From assembly GCA_034440635.1 (NCBI GenBank), contig JAOTON010002073.1, positions 744,001 through 808,000 on the forward strand: a stretch of DNA of 64,000 bases. Direction: 5' to 3'. The translations under genes were made by a program, and so were the position numbers. Source of the DNA: Lepas anatifera. Lineage: Eukaryota > Arthropoda > Thecostraca > Lepadidae. A model generated the notes under the pieces. That model did not search any database. It worked only from the letters and a program-made list of their open reading frames with translations, and had not been told where the DNA came from. Shown in pieces: positions 46,987-58,240 of the stretch; positions within the stretch are counted from its first letter, which is position 1, and each line of letters starts with the position of its first letter.

Positions 46987-47240
46987 CAGGGGCGTAGCCA
47001 GGATTTTGCTCAGGGGGGCGGCGCCCCGAAAAGGGCCTCTGCGACAGCGCGAAAAGGGCCCTGATGGGTAAAAAAGGCCCTGCTTATTACATAATCGTGC
47101 CTCAGGGGTTGATTGATTGATTATTGGCTTAAGGGCGCACCAACCTTAGTGGTTATATAGGCCCAGATGTCCTCAGGGGTCCCTTCGGGCCCTCAAGGGG
47201 GGGTGTTCCTGCCGCCCCCTCTCCCTTGGCTACGCCCCTG
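46987..47240 (-). mobile_element. hAT-type MITE, CAGGGGCGTAGCC family, with nested SINE tail
   Basis: Termini CAGGGGCGTAGCCAGG and GGCTACGCCCCTG. Flanking 8-mers CATTTAAC (46979-46986) and AATTTAAC (47241-47248) differ at one base. Interior is homologous in reverse to 33250-33514, except that 47109-47170 is an inserted SINE tail absent from that copy. Confidence 0.92.
47109..47170 (-). mobile_element. 5'-truncated SINE tail inserted in the hAT MITE
   Basis: Read on the minus strand: CTATATAACCACTAAGGTTG then GTGCGCCCTTAAGCC and an AATAATCAATCAATCAA tail, matching the shared SINE tail. The direct repeat CCTCAGGGGT occurs at 47100-47109 and 47171-47180, a perfect 10 bp target duplication around about 61 bp of inserted sequence. 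Confidence 0.85.
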
Positions 47241-47494
47241 AATTTAACAATGTTGGATACCATTAGGCTATCCCCGTGGGGCAGTTAGCAAAGGCACCAT
47301 GCTTAGGTGTGGAGGGCCCATGGATCAAGGCTGACCTGTGGCAGCCTTTTCACGGCCGCCTCCTACCCAGGAGATAGTGGTACACTGGGGAGTGCGCACC
47401 GCAGCAGTGGAATCAACGCCACCGCAGCCGGCGTCCCTGTTTGTGAGTGCACGGGCCTGATGGGCCTTTAGTGATCCACCAGTCCGGTCTCCTG

Positions 47495-47705
47495 CCCGCG
47501 ATCCTCATGTGAGGGCTCGGCTTCTGCCCAGCGCTGCGGCTTGGGGGTGGCTGGAGCAGCCTATGGCCTGCAGAATGCGGTGCCGCTGTCCCGTAAGTGT
47601 GCCCACAAATAGAAACTTCCGTTCTGTACATAGTGCGAATGCGCTGTATGAATGAAACTAGCGATTAACCTAAAATTTCCCCGGGAAAGGGAACGCAAAA
47701 ATATG
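47495..47705 (-). repeat. dispersed repeat, copy 2 (partner at 411-636)
   Basis: Reverse-complement match to 411-636. Read on the minus strand it contains GCACTATGTACAGAACGGAA, GGCTGCTCCAGCCACCCCC and GAGCCCTCACATGAGGATCG. Similarity ends at the same GCGGG word as in copy 1. Confidence 0.6.
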
Positions 47706-48389
47706 TTTAAAAATTGGATACCATTGGCATCAAAGCCATAGAGGTCACCAAAGCTCAACTAAGGTAGTGACAGGTGATAAATGATGTAATCAAAACAATT
47801 TAAATTCGTTTATCTGGGGTGTTCCTTGGATAGTTTTGATCAATTCCGTATTATTCTTCTTTTAAAGCCTTTACCCACTGTGGTATATTTTGATATGACT
47901 GTTCATCGGTAAAATGAGTCATATGCCTTACCTAAAGGTAACATATGAGTACCTATGCCTTCCAAACTAAGCTGGTATGCCCAATTTCAAATCCAAAATC
48001 AGTTTCTAACCATCAAGCTACATTTTTGAGATCTTGAGATCGTTTTGCCATAAATTCCTCTTAATGCTACAGCGTCTTAGCTAGTTGACTTTGCGAGCCC
48101 TGAGAAGCTTCACTTCGTCTCTGAGATTCTCAGTTGTCACATAATTAATTCGTAGGAGCTGGGAAAAATAGTGTCACAGGGCACGTCAAGTGTGTATGAA
48201 TGGTGGATTTGGGTAAAACGATAGTTTTGTAGACTTGGAGGCTTTGTGACCAAATATATTTTGTATTTATAATATGAATAATAAATAATATAAAAATGGC
48301 ATAAGCATATGATAATACATAATAAATAATAATAATGTTTGTGTGAGCGTGAGCGTTGTGTATAGGCCTACATCTAATTCACATAACCA

Positions 48390-48435
48390 AAAGCCAACCT
48401 TGGCAGTTGATGCGTCGTTAAACCCCCCAACAGGA
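48390..48435 (+). mobile_element. SINE tail fragment
   Basis: CCTTGGCAGTTGATGCGTCG then TTAAACCCCCCAACAGG matches the shared SINE tail. No head is recognisable upstream, where 47706-48389 shows nothing else. Confidence 0.75.
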
Positions 48436-48580
48436 CCAAATCGATGTCCTGATTGGATTTCCCCAGGGCAGTTGGGCAGAGAAGGAATCTACTATCATGG
48501 GGGCTTCAGTCTTCCCTCCCATTTTGGAACAGTGATATACAATTGAATTTTGTAGCATCAGCATTTGCCTCTAAGTTCCT

Positions 48581-49030
48581 TTAACCCGCGCGGGGCTGGG
48601 GGGGTAAATTTTACCCCCTCGAATTTTGCGATATCTCAAAAACGGCGGCGCGCGCAAAATTTTCAGTACCTTTTCTTACAGAAATGTTAACATTTCTGTC
48701 AAACAAAAATAAAATCGGTTGGCTTTTTGAGAAATAAGCAAAATGTGACGTACTACAGGCGATTTTGTACCAAAATCGCGCAATGTTTAAAGGCTGCTGA
48801 AGCTACAGTTCTGAACCGATTTAAATTTTTTGCCTCAAACGATAGGCATTATTGTGGTCTTCAAAATGGCTATCTCGGTTTTTCAAAATTTTGGTTTTGG
48901 AAAAAATATTAAAAAATTGGAAAAGTTACAAAATTTCTAAATTTTCAAGATTTTTCAAAACCGGAATTTATTTGGTAGAACACCTTACAGTGCATATGCA
49001 TGACAAATTTTGAGTCTCTAGCTTTATAAC
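48581..49030 (+). mobile_element. truncated relative of the 45012 TTAA element
   Basis: TTAA at 48581-48584 followed by CCCGCGCGGGGCTGGG, then a GTAAATTTTACCCCCTCGAA segment comparable to GGTACCCGCCCCCTCGGG in the 45012 element. Next come AAAAACGGCGGCGCGCGCA and GTACCTTTTCTTAC, both in the same order as at 45060-45110. It has few AGGTCA hexamers and no right terminus. Confidence 0.5.
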
Positions 49031-50007
49031 TTTAGCCTGGAGAGCTGCGAAAGCTCAGCGACTCACGCTCTGATTTTAGGGCTGATCAATACTGTCTTTA
49101 TTTAGTGAATCATAGTGACCCAGGATGACCCAGGATGACCTCTTACACGCTTTACACTACTTTTATAGTGTTCCTGAGACAAAACAGGTCCCAGAGGTGC
49201 AGAAAGTATGCTGGCTGTCACAAACTCAATGCAATGTATGCCTCCTCTGTACACAGAGCTGGAAATAATAATTGCATACTTGAATACTATTTCAATATGC
49301 TGAATGTCCTCTACCTGTCCCTTACTTTTTGCAGCAGACAAGGTTCTAGCACAAACCATTACAGCATGAAAATAGTAAACTGAGTTTTATTTATAGATCA
49401 TGTTTTTGTTTTGGAAGGAACATTTCCAATTATGGGTATTTTTCCAGTATTGGGGTCATAACTATTATTGGCAACTCTGACTGCAGTTTCCCCAATGACA
49501 TGCATTTCCTTTTTGAAGAAGTTTCCATTTTTGGGAGGAGTTTTCCAGTTATGGTACTTTTCATATGATTACATGTAGATTATCATGAAAATAGTCATTA
49601 TTGGGAACATGCCTATTAATGGGAGCGTACATGTACCACAATTGGGAACCCTAACCACAGCTTCCCCACTAAACTTCTATCTCACATATCAACAAAGGGA
49701 AAAATGTCAATGTCAACATAGTATTTAAATCTACCTAAAATGTGTTGGTAAGTGGACCTTAGGTAGCATATTTATAAAACATCAAATGCTTTAAATTTGC
49801 ATCCACTTACGATCATCACCTGCCTGGTATTCTTTTGAGTAAAACTCTGGGCAACTAGCCCGCATAGATGTAAATTATGTCTATTACCTAATAGGTACAA
49901 GGTATTGGAATTCACATACAAAGAAAGATCCAGTGTAGTCAAATCCTGCTTTAACTCCATGCAGTTCAGGTCCTGCGCGTTGCTTACCACCACTGGTAGT
50001 AAGCACA
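49031..50007. other. anonymous DNA with self-similar words
   Basis: CCAGGATGACCCAGGATGACC near 49122 is a small direct duplication. At 49400-49660 ATTGGGAAC, TTTTCCAGT and CATTATTGGG words recur, suggesting a decayed repeat. No gene is supported. Confidence 0.4.
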
Positions 50008-50109
50008 CCTAACCAGCGTTTTTCGAAGTCTTTTTTTCTGAGATTTGCTGTGTTTTCTGGATAAGAAGGGGTCTACTCGGCCCCTTCCAGTGCACGTTAG
50101 TTCGGCCCT
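50008..50109 (+). repeat. dispersed repeat fragment (partner at 28588-28668)
   Basis: CTAACCAGCGTTTTTCGAAG at the left and TGCACGTTAGTTCGGCCCT at the right match the 28.6 kb copy. The middle is longer here. Confidence 0.55.
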
Positions 50110-51399
50110 ATCAGTGTGGGTGTTAACACTTTGTGGAGGACTCCATTAGCACACATTTGCTATCTGTACAATATTGATATGATAATTTGATCATGAAAAC
50201 TCACCTGAATTACTGTTGTTGCTAGCCTGTTGCTGGCGCCAACAATCCCAACTTCCTCCAGGTCAAATCTATCTAACCAATCTAGGGCACAAATAAACTA
50301 AGGCACAAGCAGGCTAAGGAATGAAAAACCAAGCTAGATGTGGGAAAGTGCATAGTCTTACAATAGCCTACATTCATCTTAGATTAACCATGGGCGCAAT
50401 ATTTATTCTAGTAGTTTTGGCCTGCACTTATCTTAAATATACCTAATGAATATGCCCTCAAAATAAGTGGCTTCCCCTGTTTAAATTTTTGGAGGCTCTA
50501 CATCACATAAACATTTCTAACTTGTCTTGTTGCTGTTGCGCAGTTTAAGTAGAATGGCTGCCCAGCTATGTTTATTTTCTCACTCACTTAGTACTTTTAT
50601 TAGTAGCTTTTAGGCGTACTTAATACTAAATTCGAAGAAATAGGGGCCAATAATCGAAGACACTCAAACTGTAAATATGATTTAACCTGCAAAAATGGAC
50701 GAGAAGTACTTAATGAGGTATCTGCGTTATCGTTAATGCCTTAAATATTCCCACAATCGTGTATTTTCGAAAAATTGACTGTCACATTTCCGGTATCTAG
50801 CGACAACTTTCTGCAACTACTAACAATCAGCCCCATTGGGCTGCATGTTAAAATCTGTCAACTGTGACAGAGTTTGGGGTTTTCTGCGGGGGTCCCTGTT
50901 TTGTAGTGTAATAACGTGTCGTAAATTTGTCAGTAGAAACTGAACACAGTACCAATATTGTATTATAATGGTACGCTGTGATTGAGAAGAGAGCTGCTAG
51001 TTAATATTTCGCTTCATTTCTATTTCGAAATATGGGGTTTGATTTGGCCATACAGTGGATTGTATTTTGTCACAATTATGACCTGAATTTTCGTAAATGT
51101 GTCCAAACTCCGGTAGCCGAGTTGGAGTTTCTGCCTCTACGGTCCAAATCATGTGTCATTTGGAAAAGTATGACTTAAAAGTTGACCTCTGATGCCTCCT
51201 TGCCCCGGCTGTGAGTTGAGACCGAATATTTCAGTTGATTCTCTGACATCTGGTGATTCTGCTAAATGGTCAAAACATGTATCGCATGACCACTTTGGAT
51301 ACAAAATATGGTGACCTGTAGTGACCTTCTTGCCTGACCGGTCTGCCCGCCTACGGTTCAAGCACCTTGCTGCATTCAGTGAGGCTTTCTGTTGGCTCT
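50110..51399. other. anonymous AT-rich DNA
   Basis: No gene or transposon ends seen. Frames are short. Confidence 0.55.
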
Positions 51400-52330
51400 G
51401 CTTCCTTGCCTGATCTCCGTGTTGCACCTAAAACCACGCTTTTGCGCTGACTGTTTGCCTTGCCTTGACCTCAACCTTATTGTACTGTTTTGTTGTTCGT
51501 GTGGATCTTTCGTTGGCGTTTGATTTTCCAATCGGCCATTGTTCGGGATACGGGGGTAAATTTCCCGCTCGCGCTTCGCTGGACCTCCCCTTCGACTCAC
51601 TCGGACTAACGCAGCGGGTCGCGGAAGCAGCCTTTCCCCGTTTAGGGAATATTGTCGATTTGATACCACGGAAGAGGATAGGATAGGTCAGGAAAAAGTT
51701 GAACCCCCATCTCTCGGATGCAATTAATGCAGTATTAGCTGTGTCTACGTCTCTAAAAGGGAGGTGGAGCTTTAAGCACACTTTCAACGTCTGGTCCTCT
51801 AGCATGGCGGAAGGTACAATGCAATTAGCAGGGGACTAAGGGACTAAGCATCATAGATCGGGAGTTTGAACTTGTACACCTCACATCACACAAAGTATTT
51901 CCCAAAACCATTTATATCCTGAAAACTCTCGTGAATTCGTTCATACCAAGCACTGGCCAAGGTCTCCGTGGAAACCGTTCATTTTTCAAGGTCTACACCC
52001 ATGCACCCTACGTCCTCACCTGGTTGCCTACTCCCCAGTTGACCACACTGCAGGATCAGATTAGCCAGTAGGGAGTGGCGCTTGAGCTCCTCTAGTTGCT
52101 CCGCTTACTCCCTCACTGTTTGTCCACTCTGACCTAGCCTAAGTTGAAGGAAGCTCTTGAACATGCTTCTGGATGACGAACACCTCACTTTCCAACAAGT
52201 CAATCTTATTATCAAATCCTGACAGCTTTGTGTCTATTTATCTCACAGTTTGATACTGCATTTTCAATTGATTGCTCTATCACTGACCTGATCTCGCTCA
52301 ACATTCCAATGCTTACCCTTTGGTCAGGTG
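51400..52330 (-). pseudogene. possible LINE ORF1-like remnant (coiled coil)
   Basis: Minus-strand translation of 52320-52145 gives, across one frameshift, IGMLSEIRSVIEQSIENAVS and then TKLSGFDNKIDLLESEVFVI, a heptad-like coiled-coil pattern common at the start of non-LTR retrotransposon ORF1 proteins. Next comes a segment with EELKRHSLLANLILQCGQL, similar in layout to the NLI-type region of ORF1 proteins (about 52095-52040). Further downstream a 125-codon minus frame at 51805-51428 includes LHLPFRDVDTANTA, comparable with the ORF1 C-terminal part. Stops and frameshifts make it a dead copy. The assignment rests on pattern only, and the orientation is opposite to the RT that follows. Confidence 0.35.
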
Positions 52331-52699
52331 AATCCACTCGTGGTCGCTTTTTATCGAGATAGAGTTCATCATTTCATTCACGGAGGATTGACGCTTTTTC
52401 TCATATTTTTAGCGGCGCGAGGGGTGGCGCCTTCGGTATCACTGAACTCGGATGCCGACTCTTGTGTCGTACTTGTCGACATGATGGCCACCACCACTCA
52501 CACGATTGCTTATTATCAGTTCTTACAAAGACTTCTCCAATCACGAGTGGATTACACACTCAATTACGCCCATATAAACTCCGCCTCGGACACGCTCACT
52601 AGAATCGCATTCACTGAATTTGCAGCCCTGCTATCATTTCCATGTTCACTCTGGTCCCATCATCAACCGTTCTAGCACAGACGGGGCACCGCGCCACTA

Positions 52700-54453
52700 T
52701 CACTGGCTCACTCTATACACCGAGGAGCGTACAGGGCTTGTCTGCCCTTGACCAGGCCAGACCAGCCTATTCCACTCATACACCCGGTACAAAAACAGCT
52801 CCGTCCACCTGTTGGGCCGTTTAAGATATCTTCATCTGATTTGACAGATGATCCCACAACTATGGCTGACTGTTTTTCGGCGGCATTTCGCAGTATTTAC
52901 CCCCATAGCACTCCACCTGACCCGGCACCCTGCCAGCGTAGTGCGGAGACCCTGGGTCAGGTGAACTCTGGAGCCAATGATGTCTGCGAGGTATTATCGC
53001 ACCTGGATGTGAAGTATGCAATGGGTCCTGCTGGTGAGATTTTCACATTCAGTGGTTGAAGTCTTGTACAGGTTCTTTGGCCAATCCCATGTACGGAGTA
53101 TTCTGCGGATCGCTTCAGGAGGGAAGTTTACCACATGCCTGGGAAGTTTCATCAGCTTGACGTCAATGCCGTTTAAATGCTTAGAGTGGCTCATCATTCG
53201 GGAGTTACATCGATTTGAAAAAAGCAACAACACACTGAGGGACCATCAGTTTGGGTTCAAGTCTGGCCGCTCCACGAAGGACCAACTGCCCTCAACTTAC
53301 AACGACATTTTTGTTAGGTTAGATTCTGGAAATGTGACTGATGCTATACTCTTCCGTTTTTCTGAGGCGTTTGATGTTGTTTGCCATTCCATTCTAAGAT
53401 AATTCAAATATATGATTCTCCAGGGACAAGTCATTAGTTGGTTGAGAATACTCTTAGCGCACCTAGGGAGGTTTTGATTGGTGTGCTACAGGGATCTGTT
53501 CTCGGACCAGTCTTGTTTCTAATTTACGTCAACTACATAGCGCAGCCTCTGCTGTATGTACAACATTTCTACTAATGATTTGAAGATATACATGTGCTTA
53601 GATAGCTGCGAATCCTTCCAGATTCGAACTAGAGAGGCTTCAGGACGATATCAACCCGATAGATCAAACCAGGGAAGTATAGGATCAAACAGCCCCTTTT
53701 TGGGGTCTGTGCATGACTCTCAGCAAGTGTGCAATACTACGTTTCCAAAGAAAACCCAAAAACATTGGAAAACCTGTGTACTAGAACTAGACCAGCATAA
53801 TATGACGCTTGTCCACTTGTACCACTTCAGTGGTAACACTAAGCCCTTGTACTCGTACTGATGACTGATGTTGACAACGAACTCAAGTTCCACAATAATG
53901 TCAGAAATAGTTCGAACAAAGCAGGAGACATTGCTCACAACTTCTTCACTTCAGCAGTTTTCCGAGATCGTGAATGTGTCAAGTTCTGAAGATACATCGC
54001 CGACTTCTTGAGCATGCATCACCTGAGTGAAACACCGGGTATATTTAGGATATGAAGAAACTGGAAGCTGTACAGCGCCTGTGAACAAGAAATATCAAAA
54101 GCTTGGAACATGTCGTGTCTAGCGAGCGCCTAAATCCACCAGACCTGTTATATGTTAAAAGGCGTCCACTGAGGGTGGACATAATCGAATGTTAGAGGAA
54201 TTTGTGAGGGCACAGTGTAATCCAAGCATCCGACTTGTGAAATACAAATAATTACAACCGAAGCCGAGACCACAGCTTCAAGATTAAGCCCTCCACATGT
54301 CAGATTGATGCGCGAGCAAGATTCTTCTCGAGACGGGTTGTAAACGATCGGAATTATTTACCAGACTCCGTTGTAGGTGAACCCTCGCCCTCCGAGTTCA
54401 AGGCCGTGCTGGGACAGGTTCCTGGTGATAGGCTGTTCAAGGTCTGTCCTTAG
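52700..54453 (+). pseudogene. degenerate non-LTR reverse transcriptase (CR1/jockey-like)
   Basis: A plus-strand series of blocks in shifting frames. The pre-RT linker at 52748-53040 includes DPTTMADCFSAAFRSIYPHS and NDVCEVLSHLDVKYAMGPAG. SLTSMPFKCLEWLIIRELHR lies near 53154-53213 and HQFGFKSGRSTKDQ near 53245-53286. Motif A reads ILFRFSEAFDVVCHSIL near 53347, where the usual catalytic Asp before FSKAFD is Arg. VLQGSVLGPVLFLIYVNYIA follows near 53487. The catalytic FADD region is STNDLKIYM near 53566. The C-terminal segment ARARFFSRRVVNDRNYLPDS near 54311 ends with a stop at 54451-54453. Multiple stops, frameshifts and lost catalytic residues show it is inactive. No endonuclease domain is visible upstream. 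Confidence 0.9.
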
Positions 54454-55009
54454 GGAGGCAGACCCATAGAAACTTAATTCTGTACCTCACTTTCCTGTCT
54501 CCTCATTGGTTGGTATGCGCCTACTGTTTCCGAGCTATGGTGGGGTATGAGCACCACTGTTTCCTTTTCCATCGGACTTCTCTTAACTTAATTATGATAA
54601 TTTCTACTACATGTCACCCTCCATGACTGTGTATCCCTTCAGTTGCCGTTACACATGATAATCGAGTCAGTTTTCATTTAACACATTTCTTTGGCGTTTC
54701 TCGTTTCTTATTCAAATATTGCACACAGGCTGTGTATTTCTGTAAGGTTGACATACATATCGCTACTGCACCCTCACAGACGCACTATTTCCAACCCCTT
54801 ACTACCTCATGGGTCGATATACATGTATCCTATTTTACCCTATATCTTCTGGGGTTCACCAATACCAACCATGAAGAAGTTGGCACGTCCTTTGCGACCC
54901 AGGTGTCCTTTCCTTCGTATTCCCGCTCCTTATCGGGGGACTGGTGAGTTGACCGACCAGGTGAGTTGACCGGGTATTTATATGAGGCAAGGGTTTCCGT
55001 AGATATTGG
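54454..55009. other. likely LINE 3' flank, otherwise anonymous
   Basis: Probably includes the 3' untranslated part of the RT element. A short direct duplication GGTGAGTTGACCG occurs at about 54943 and 54960. No gene is supported. Confidence 0.4.
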
Positions 55010-55235
55010 TAAGAGCGTCTGGTTTATGTCTCCGCGGAGGCGTCTGGCTGAGGCAGGCGGCTAGCGTGCGCCTGGCTTGATCTCGTGGCATTGACAATGA
55101 GCCAATGGTCGCGTGATCGAGCCCGCCCAGAGGCAGGTTTAGGCGCCCTGCCCTAGCTTCAGCCTACCTACCTGCCTCCCCTTCGACGCCATATAACCTC
55201 GCAGTTGGTGCGTTGTTAAAACCCAAGCAAAAAGG
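55010..55235 (+). mobile_element. SINE with a different tRNA-like head and the shared tail
   Basis: Tail CGACGCCATATAACCTCGCA then GTTGGTGCGTTGTTAAAACC (about 55186-55222) is the shared one. Upstream is a GC-rich head with a B-box-like GTGATCGAGCCCGCC near 55112-55126, and CGTCTGGCTGAGGCAGGCGG. The head differs from those at 20060, 29575 and 30354. Confidence 0.65.
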
Positions 55236-55631
55236 GTGTTTCCGTGGCATATTTGGGCGTGACGTAACCCCGAACCGAAGATAGGGCTTCATATCGTCTG
55301 GTTTCCAAAAGAAAGCTGACAAATCAAGATAGGTTTCAATCGATGTGTTTTTCTTTATTAGAATACACGCATGAATGTTCTGGTACTCGGCTCTTTGGAT
55401 GTTCTTCCTCTGGGGACCAGTGCCGCTATAGACCTAAATAACTGCAGGGCTTTTCTCCATTCGTCAGGGACCATCGCTCTCTTTGATGAAGGTCATCATG
55501 ACCTCCTAAGTAAGCAGCTAACTCAAACCCATCAATAAAAACAAGGCAGCTGTTTCGAATGCTGGAATGCGCTCTTTGAGATCGAAAGCTGTCACTTTTG
55601 AAACTTTTGGAGCTCTAAGACGCACTAGCGT

Positions 55632-55800
55632 CTGAGATCATAGGGCGTCGCCGACTCTGATCCCCCCGTTGGAAGGGAATACGGGGGGATCAGAAAGTCC
55701 TTGTTCGGGATCTCCATCCGGGATTTGATACCGGGTCAGGGACACACAGGTCCAACGTGCTCCCACTACACCACTCCATCTCAACGAATGCAATTTTCTT
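55632..55800 (-). mobile_element. SINE (minus) with perfect internal hairpin
   Basis: On the minus strand: A-box-like TGGTGTAGTGGGAGCACG, B-box-like GGTATCAAATCCCGG, body CCCTTCCAACGGGGGGATCA, then GTCGGCGACGCCCTATGATC, the beginning of the shared tail. Arms CTGATCCCCCCGT (55657-55669) and ACGGGGGGATCAG (55681-55693) form a perfect 13 bp hairpin in the body. Confidence 0.75.
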
Positions 55801-56151
55801 TCATTGTTCCCCAGTGCATACTTAGATACACTGCAGACAATCCAACACTTTACTGGGACAATGCTTAATAATCCAGAATATTTGCCCGTGTGATTCCCCT
55901 CCCCGCACACCATCTGTTCGCACTCCTATATGTTATAGACAAGGCACACCAAATTTGGTGGACATCTAATGTATAACCTAGCAACAGACAAACCAAGGGA
56001 ATGCATTGCAAGTACTCAATGCGTGGTGACCGTATCCGGAAAATAACGTGTATTGGACCAATTCCCGCACCTGAAAGAATGAAGCATTGGCTTGACATTC
56101 TGCCAGTTAAAGTCATCCTCAATATGGGCGACTTCCCACCTACCTTTCCTG
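55801..56151. other. anonymous DNA
   Basis: Chance frames only. Confidence 0.5.
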
Positions 56152-56390
56152 CATAGGCAGATCCAGGACTGCCGACCAGGGGGAGACACATGGTTGGGGA
56201 GGGAGCACATTTTTGGACTGCAAAACCTGTCAGGTGGACGCCAGATCCTATCGTGGGGGCGCCGATACTCGCATCGGGGGGTGTGGGAAGAGATGTTTCA
56301 GGGGGGCGCCATCCAACCTTTTAAGGGGCGCGGCGGATCGATCAGAGGGAGGGGGCAAGTGCCCTCGCTTGCCCTCTGGATCCGCCTCTG
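56152..56390. mobile_element. hAT-type MITE with perfect 8 bp target duplication (239 bp)
   Basis: Left terminus CATAGGCAGATCCAGGACTG and right terminus TCTGGATCCGCCTCTG. The 8-mer CTTTCCTG occurs exactly at 56144-56151 and 56391-56398. Same family as 6220-6455. The perfect duplication suggests a younger insertion. The 145-codon plus frame across it is not a gene. Confidence 0.95.
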
Positions 56391-57289
56391 CTTTCCTGGA
56401 CATGTATGTACAGCACTCCAAGAACGTCACACAGCAGAACAGTCACCCGTTATCGCACAATCCGCTACTGTGTCTCCTTGGATAATAAGTGAACACTCGC
56501 CACGCAGAAAAAAACTTAAATCGGGCTGACAGACGCCTATTGTTACTGACCGCAAAACGGAAAAACGACCACATGAAGATGCAAGAGCAGATAAAGCAGA
56601 AGTTAGCCGCCTTTTCGAGGAAAGTGCCGAGAAGGCAACAGCTAATATGCTTCATGTATCACTTTTTATCGGTTGCGTTTGACAGTTGTGCTGCAAATAG
56701 GTATGATTAACACTTTTTCTAGGTCTTGCTAGAAGTAGCAGACTTTCGCTAGTACCAAGGATCGAGACCACCGACTGCAGCATGAAAGGAAAATGCAAAG
56801 GCTCATAATTTTTGTTTCACTTCGAAGTCTCGCACTGGCGTCATCTGTCATAGGGGACCGGTCACACTGGTTTAGTCATTTGCCCAATTACTCTGGGGAC
56901 TGGAAGTGCGGATACTGCCGTAAAAATGTGACATCATTGCGGGAGTTGACCTGAGCTATGGGTCACGTGGAGCATACCAAACAACTTCTAGTTACATGTT
57001 TTTTTCAAAGCTCACACTTCTAAGCATCACCCAGCCCCCAACCACGAATTAGGAGCCGCTTTTACTGTGACGTCACGTTGGCGACAAAGCTTTCCTTCAC
57101 CCAGTAGGTCCCTCGTTAAAATTCGTCGATTTCAACCGGCTCTCACAAGAACAGTGTCAGTCGAAGAGAAAACATTGTTCTTTTTCCACAATTCTACATC
57201 AAATTTGTTTTCGAAATTGATCATTTGAAGGCGATATTGTCAGTTTTTCCAAAAAATATGGGCATTCAAAGTTGGCTCTGCAAAGCCGC
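56391..57289. other. anonymous DNA
   Basis: No supported features. Short overlapping frames on both strands at 56443-56710. Confidence 0.5.
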
Positions 57290-58240
57290 CTAACCATCGC
57301 CCCACCGGGTCCATCGATGGCCCTCCCTGAGGTTTTTTTCGGGATAGCAGAAAAACAACGAGGCGCAGCACCGTGGTTGAAGGCTCTACCTCTCACACCA
57401 TCATTTTCCCACCATCTCTGAAATTTTTTACACCGGGTCACCCAAGGTCAGGTCACCAGGCGAGGTCCAACAAGGTCAACTCACTTCAACTTTTGAGCTC
57501 TATAAGAGCTACATTTCTGAGTCGATCGATTTGAAACTTACTACACTTCATGAACCCTCTAGGGTCTACAAGCTGTATGTCCGGGATTTTTCGATTTCGT
57601 GACCTGAGGTCAAGTCATGAGGTGACATCTCCCATTGAAAAGCATGGGAAAAAGCTGTCTTATAATCTAAAAAGTCACAAAAACGATTGCAAATGCTCAG
57701 CTTGCTCAGAAAAGGGTTCTTGGACACCCTTTCACGGATTTCAGGGCCATATTTCCCTTTGAACTCTACGAGGTCATCAAAGTTTACCAGGGGTCAAAAC
57801 AGTATTTGGACAATAACTTTTGACCTAATTAAGCTAGAGCGCTGAATCAAATATCATCGTGTATTTTCTTCACTGGCTTTCATTTGAAATACAACAAGGT
57901 CACTTTCTGACCTTTCGTGACCTCAGGTCAAATTAGGTCACGAGGTGACCTCTGGAGGTCAAACCACTGGTGGGAGTTCATTACGTTCCACATAGCGGAA
58001 AAATTACTAGCATTTTCCTATCTACTTCACCAGATCTCAATAGCTCTAATGGCGCAAGAGCTATGCCCAGTTTGCTTAAGTATTGAATATTTGAGTGAAA
58101 ATAGCCTATCTTGACCTAACTTGACCTCTGGAGGTCCAACCATTGATCTGGGCGCTTAAAAAATACGAAGTGGTTTCTTACTGAATTCACGTCAGCTTTC
58201 TAATGCACTTTGTAGATTTTCAATAACCCCCATATTTTCA
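57290..58240 (-). mobile_element. AGGTCA-rich TTAA element, inverted copy
   Basis: Aligns with the reverse complement of 3830-4841 over nearly its full length. The outer end at 57290-57293 reads CTAA (decayed TTAA) then CATCGCCCCACCGGGTCCAT. The other end lacks its terminal inverted repeat. Hand count gives 16 AGGTCA/TGACCT hexamers. The pair TGACCT-AACT-TGACCT at 58112-58127 is the counterpart of the DR4 at 3997-4012. A second DR4 lies at 57925-57940. Confidence 0.8.

Noticed and set aside
56092..56529. 145-codon plus frame
   Set aside because: More than half is the hAT MITE at 56152-56390.
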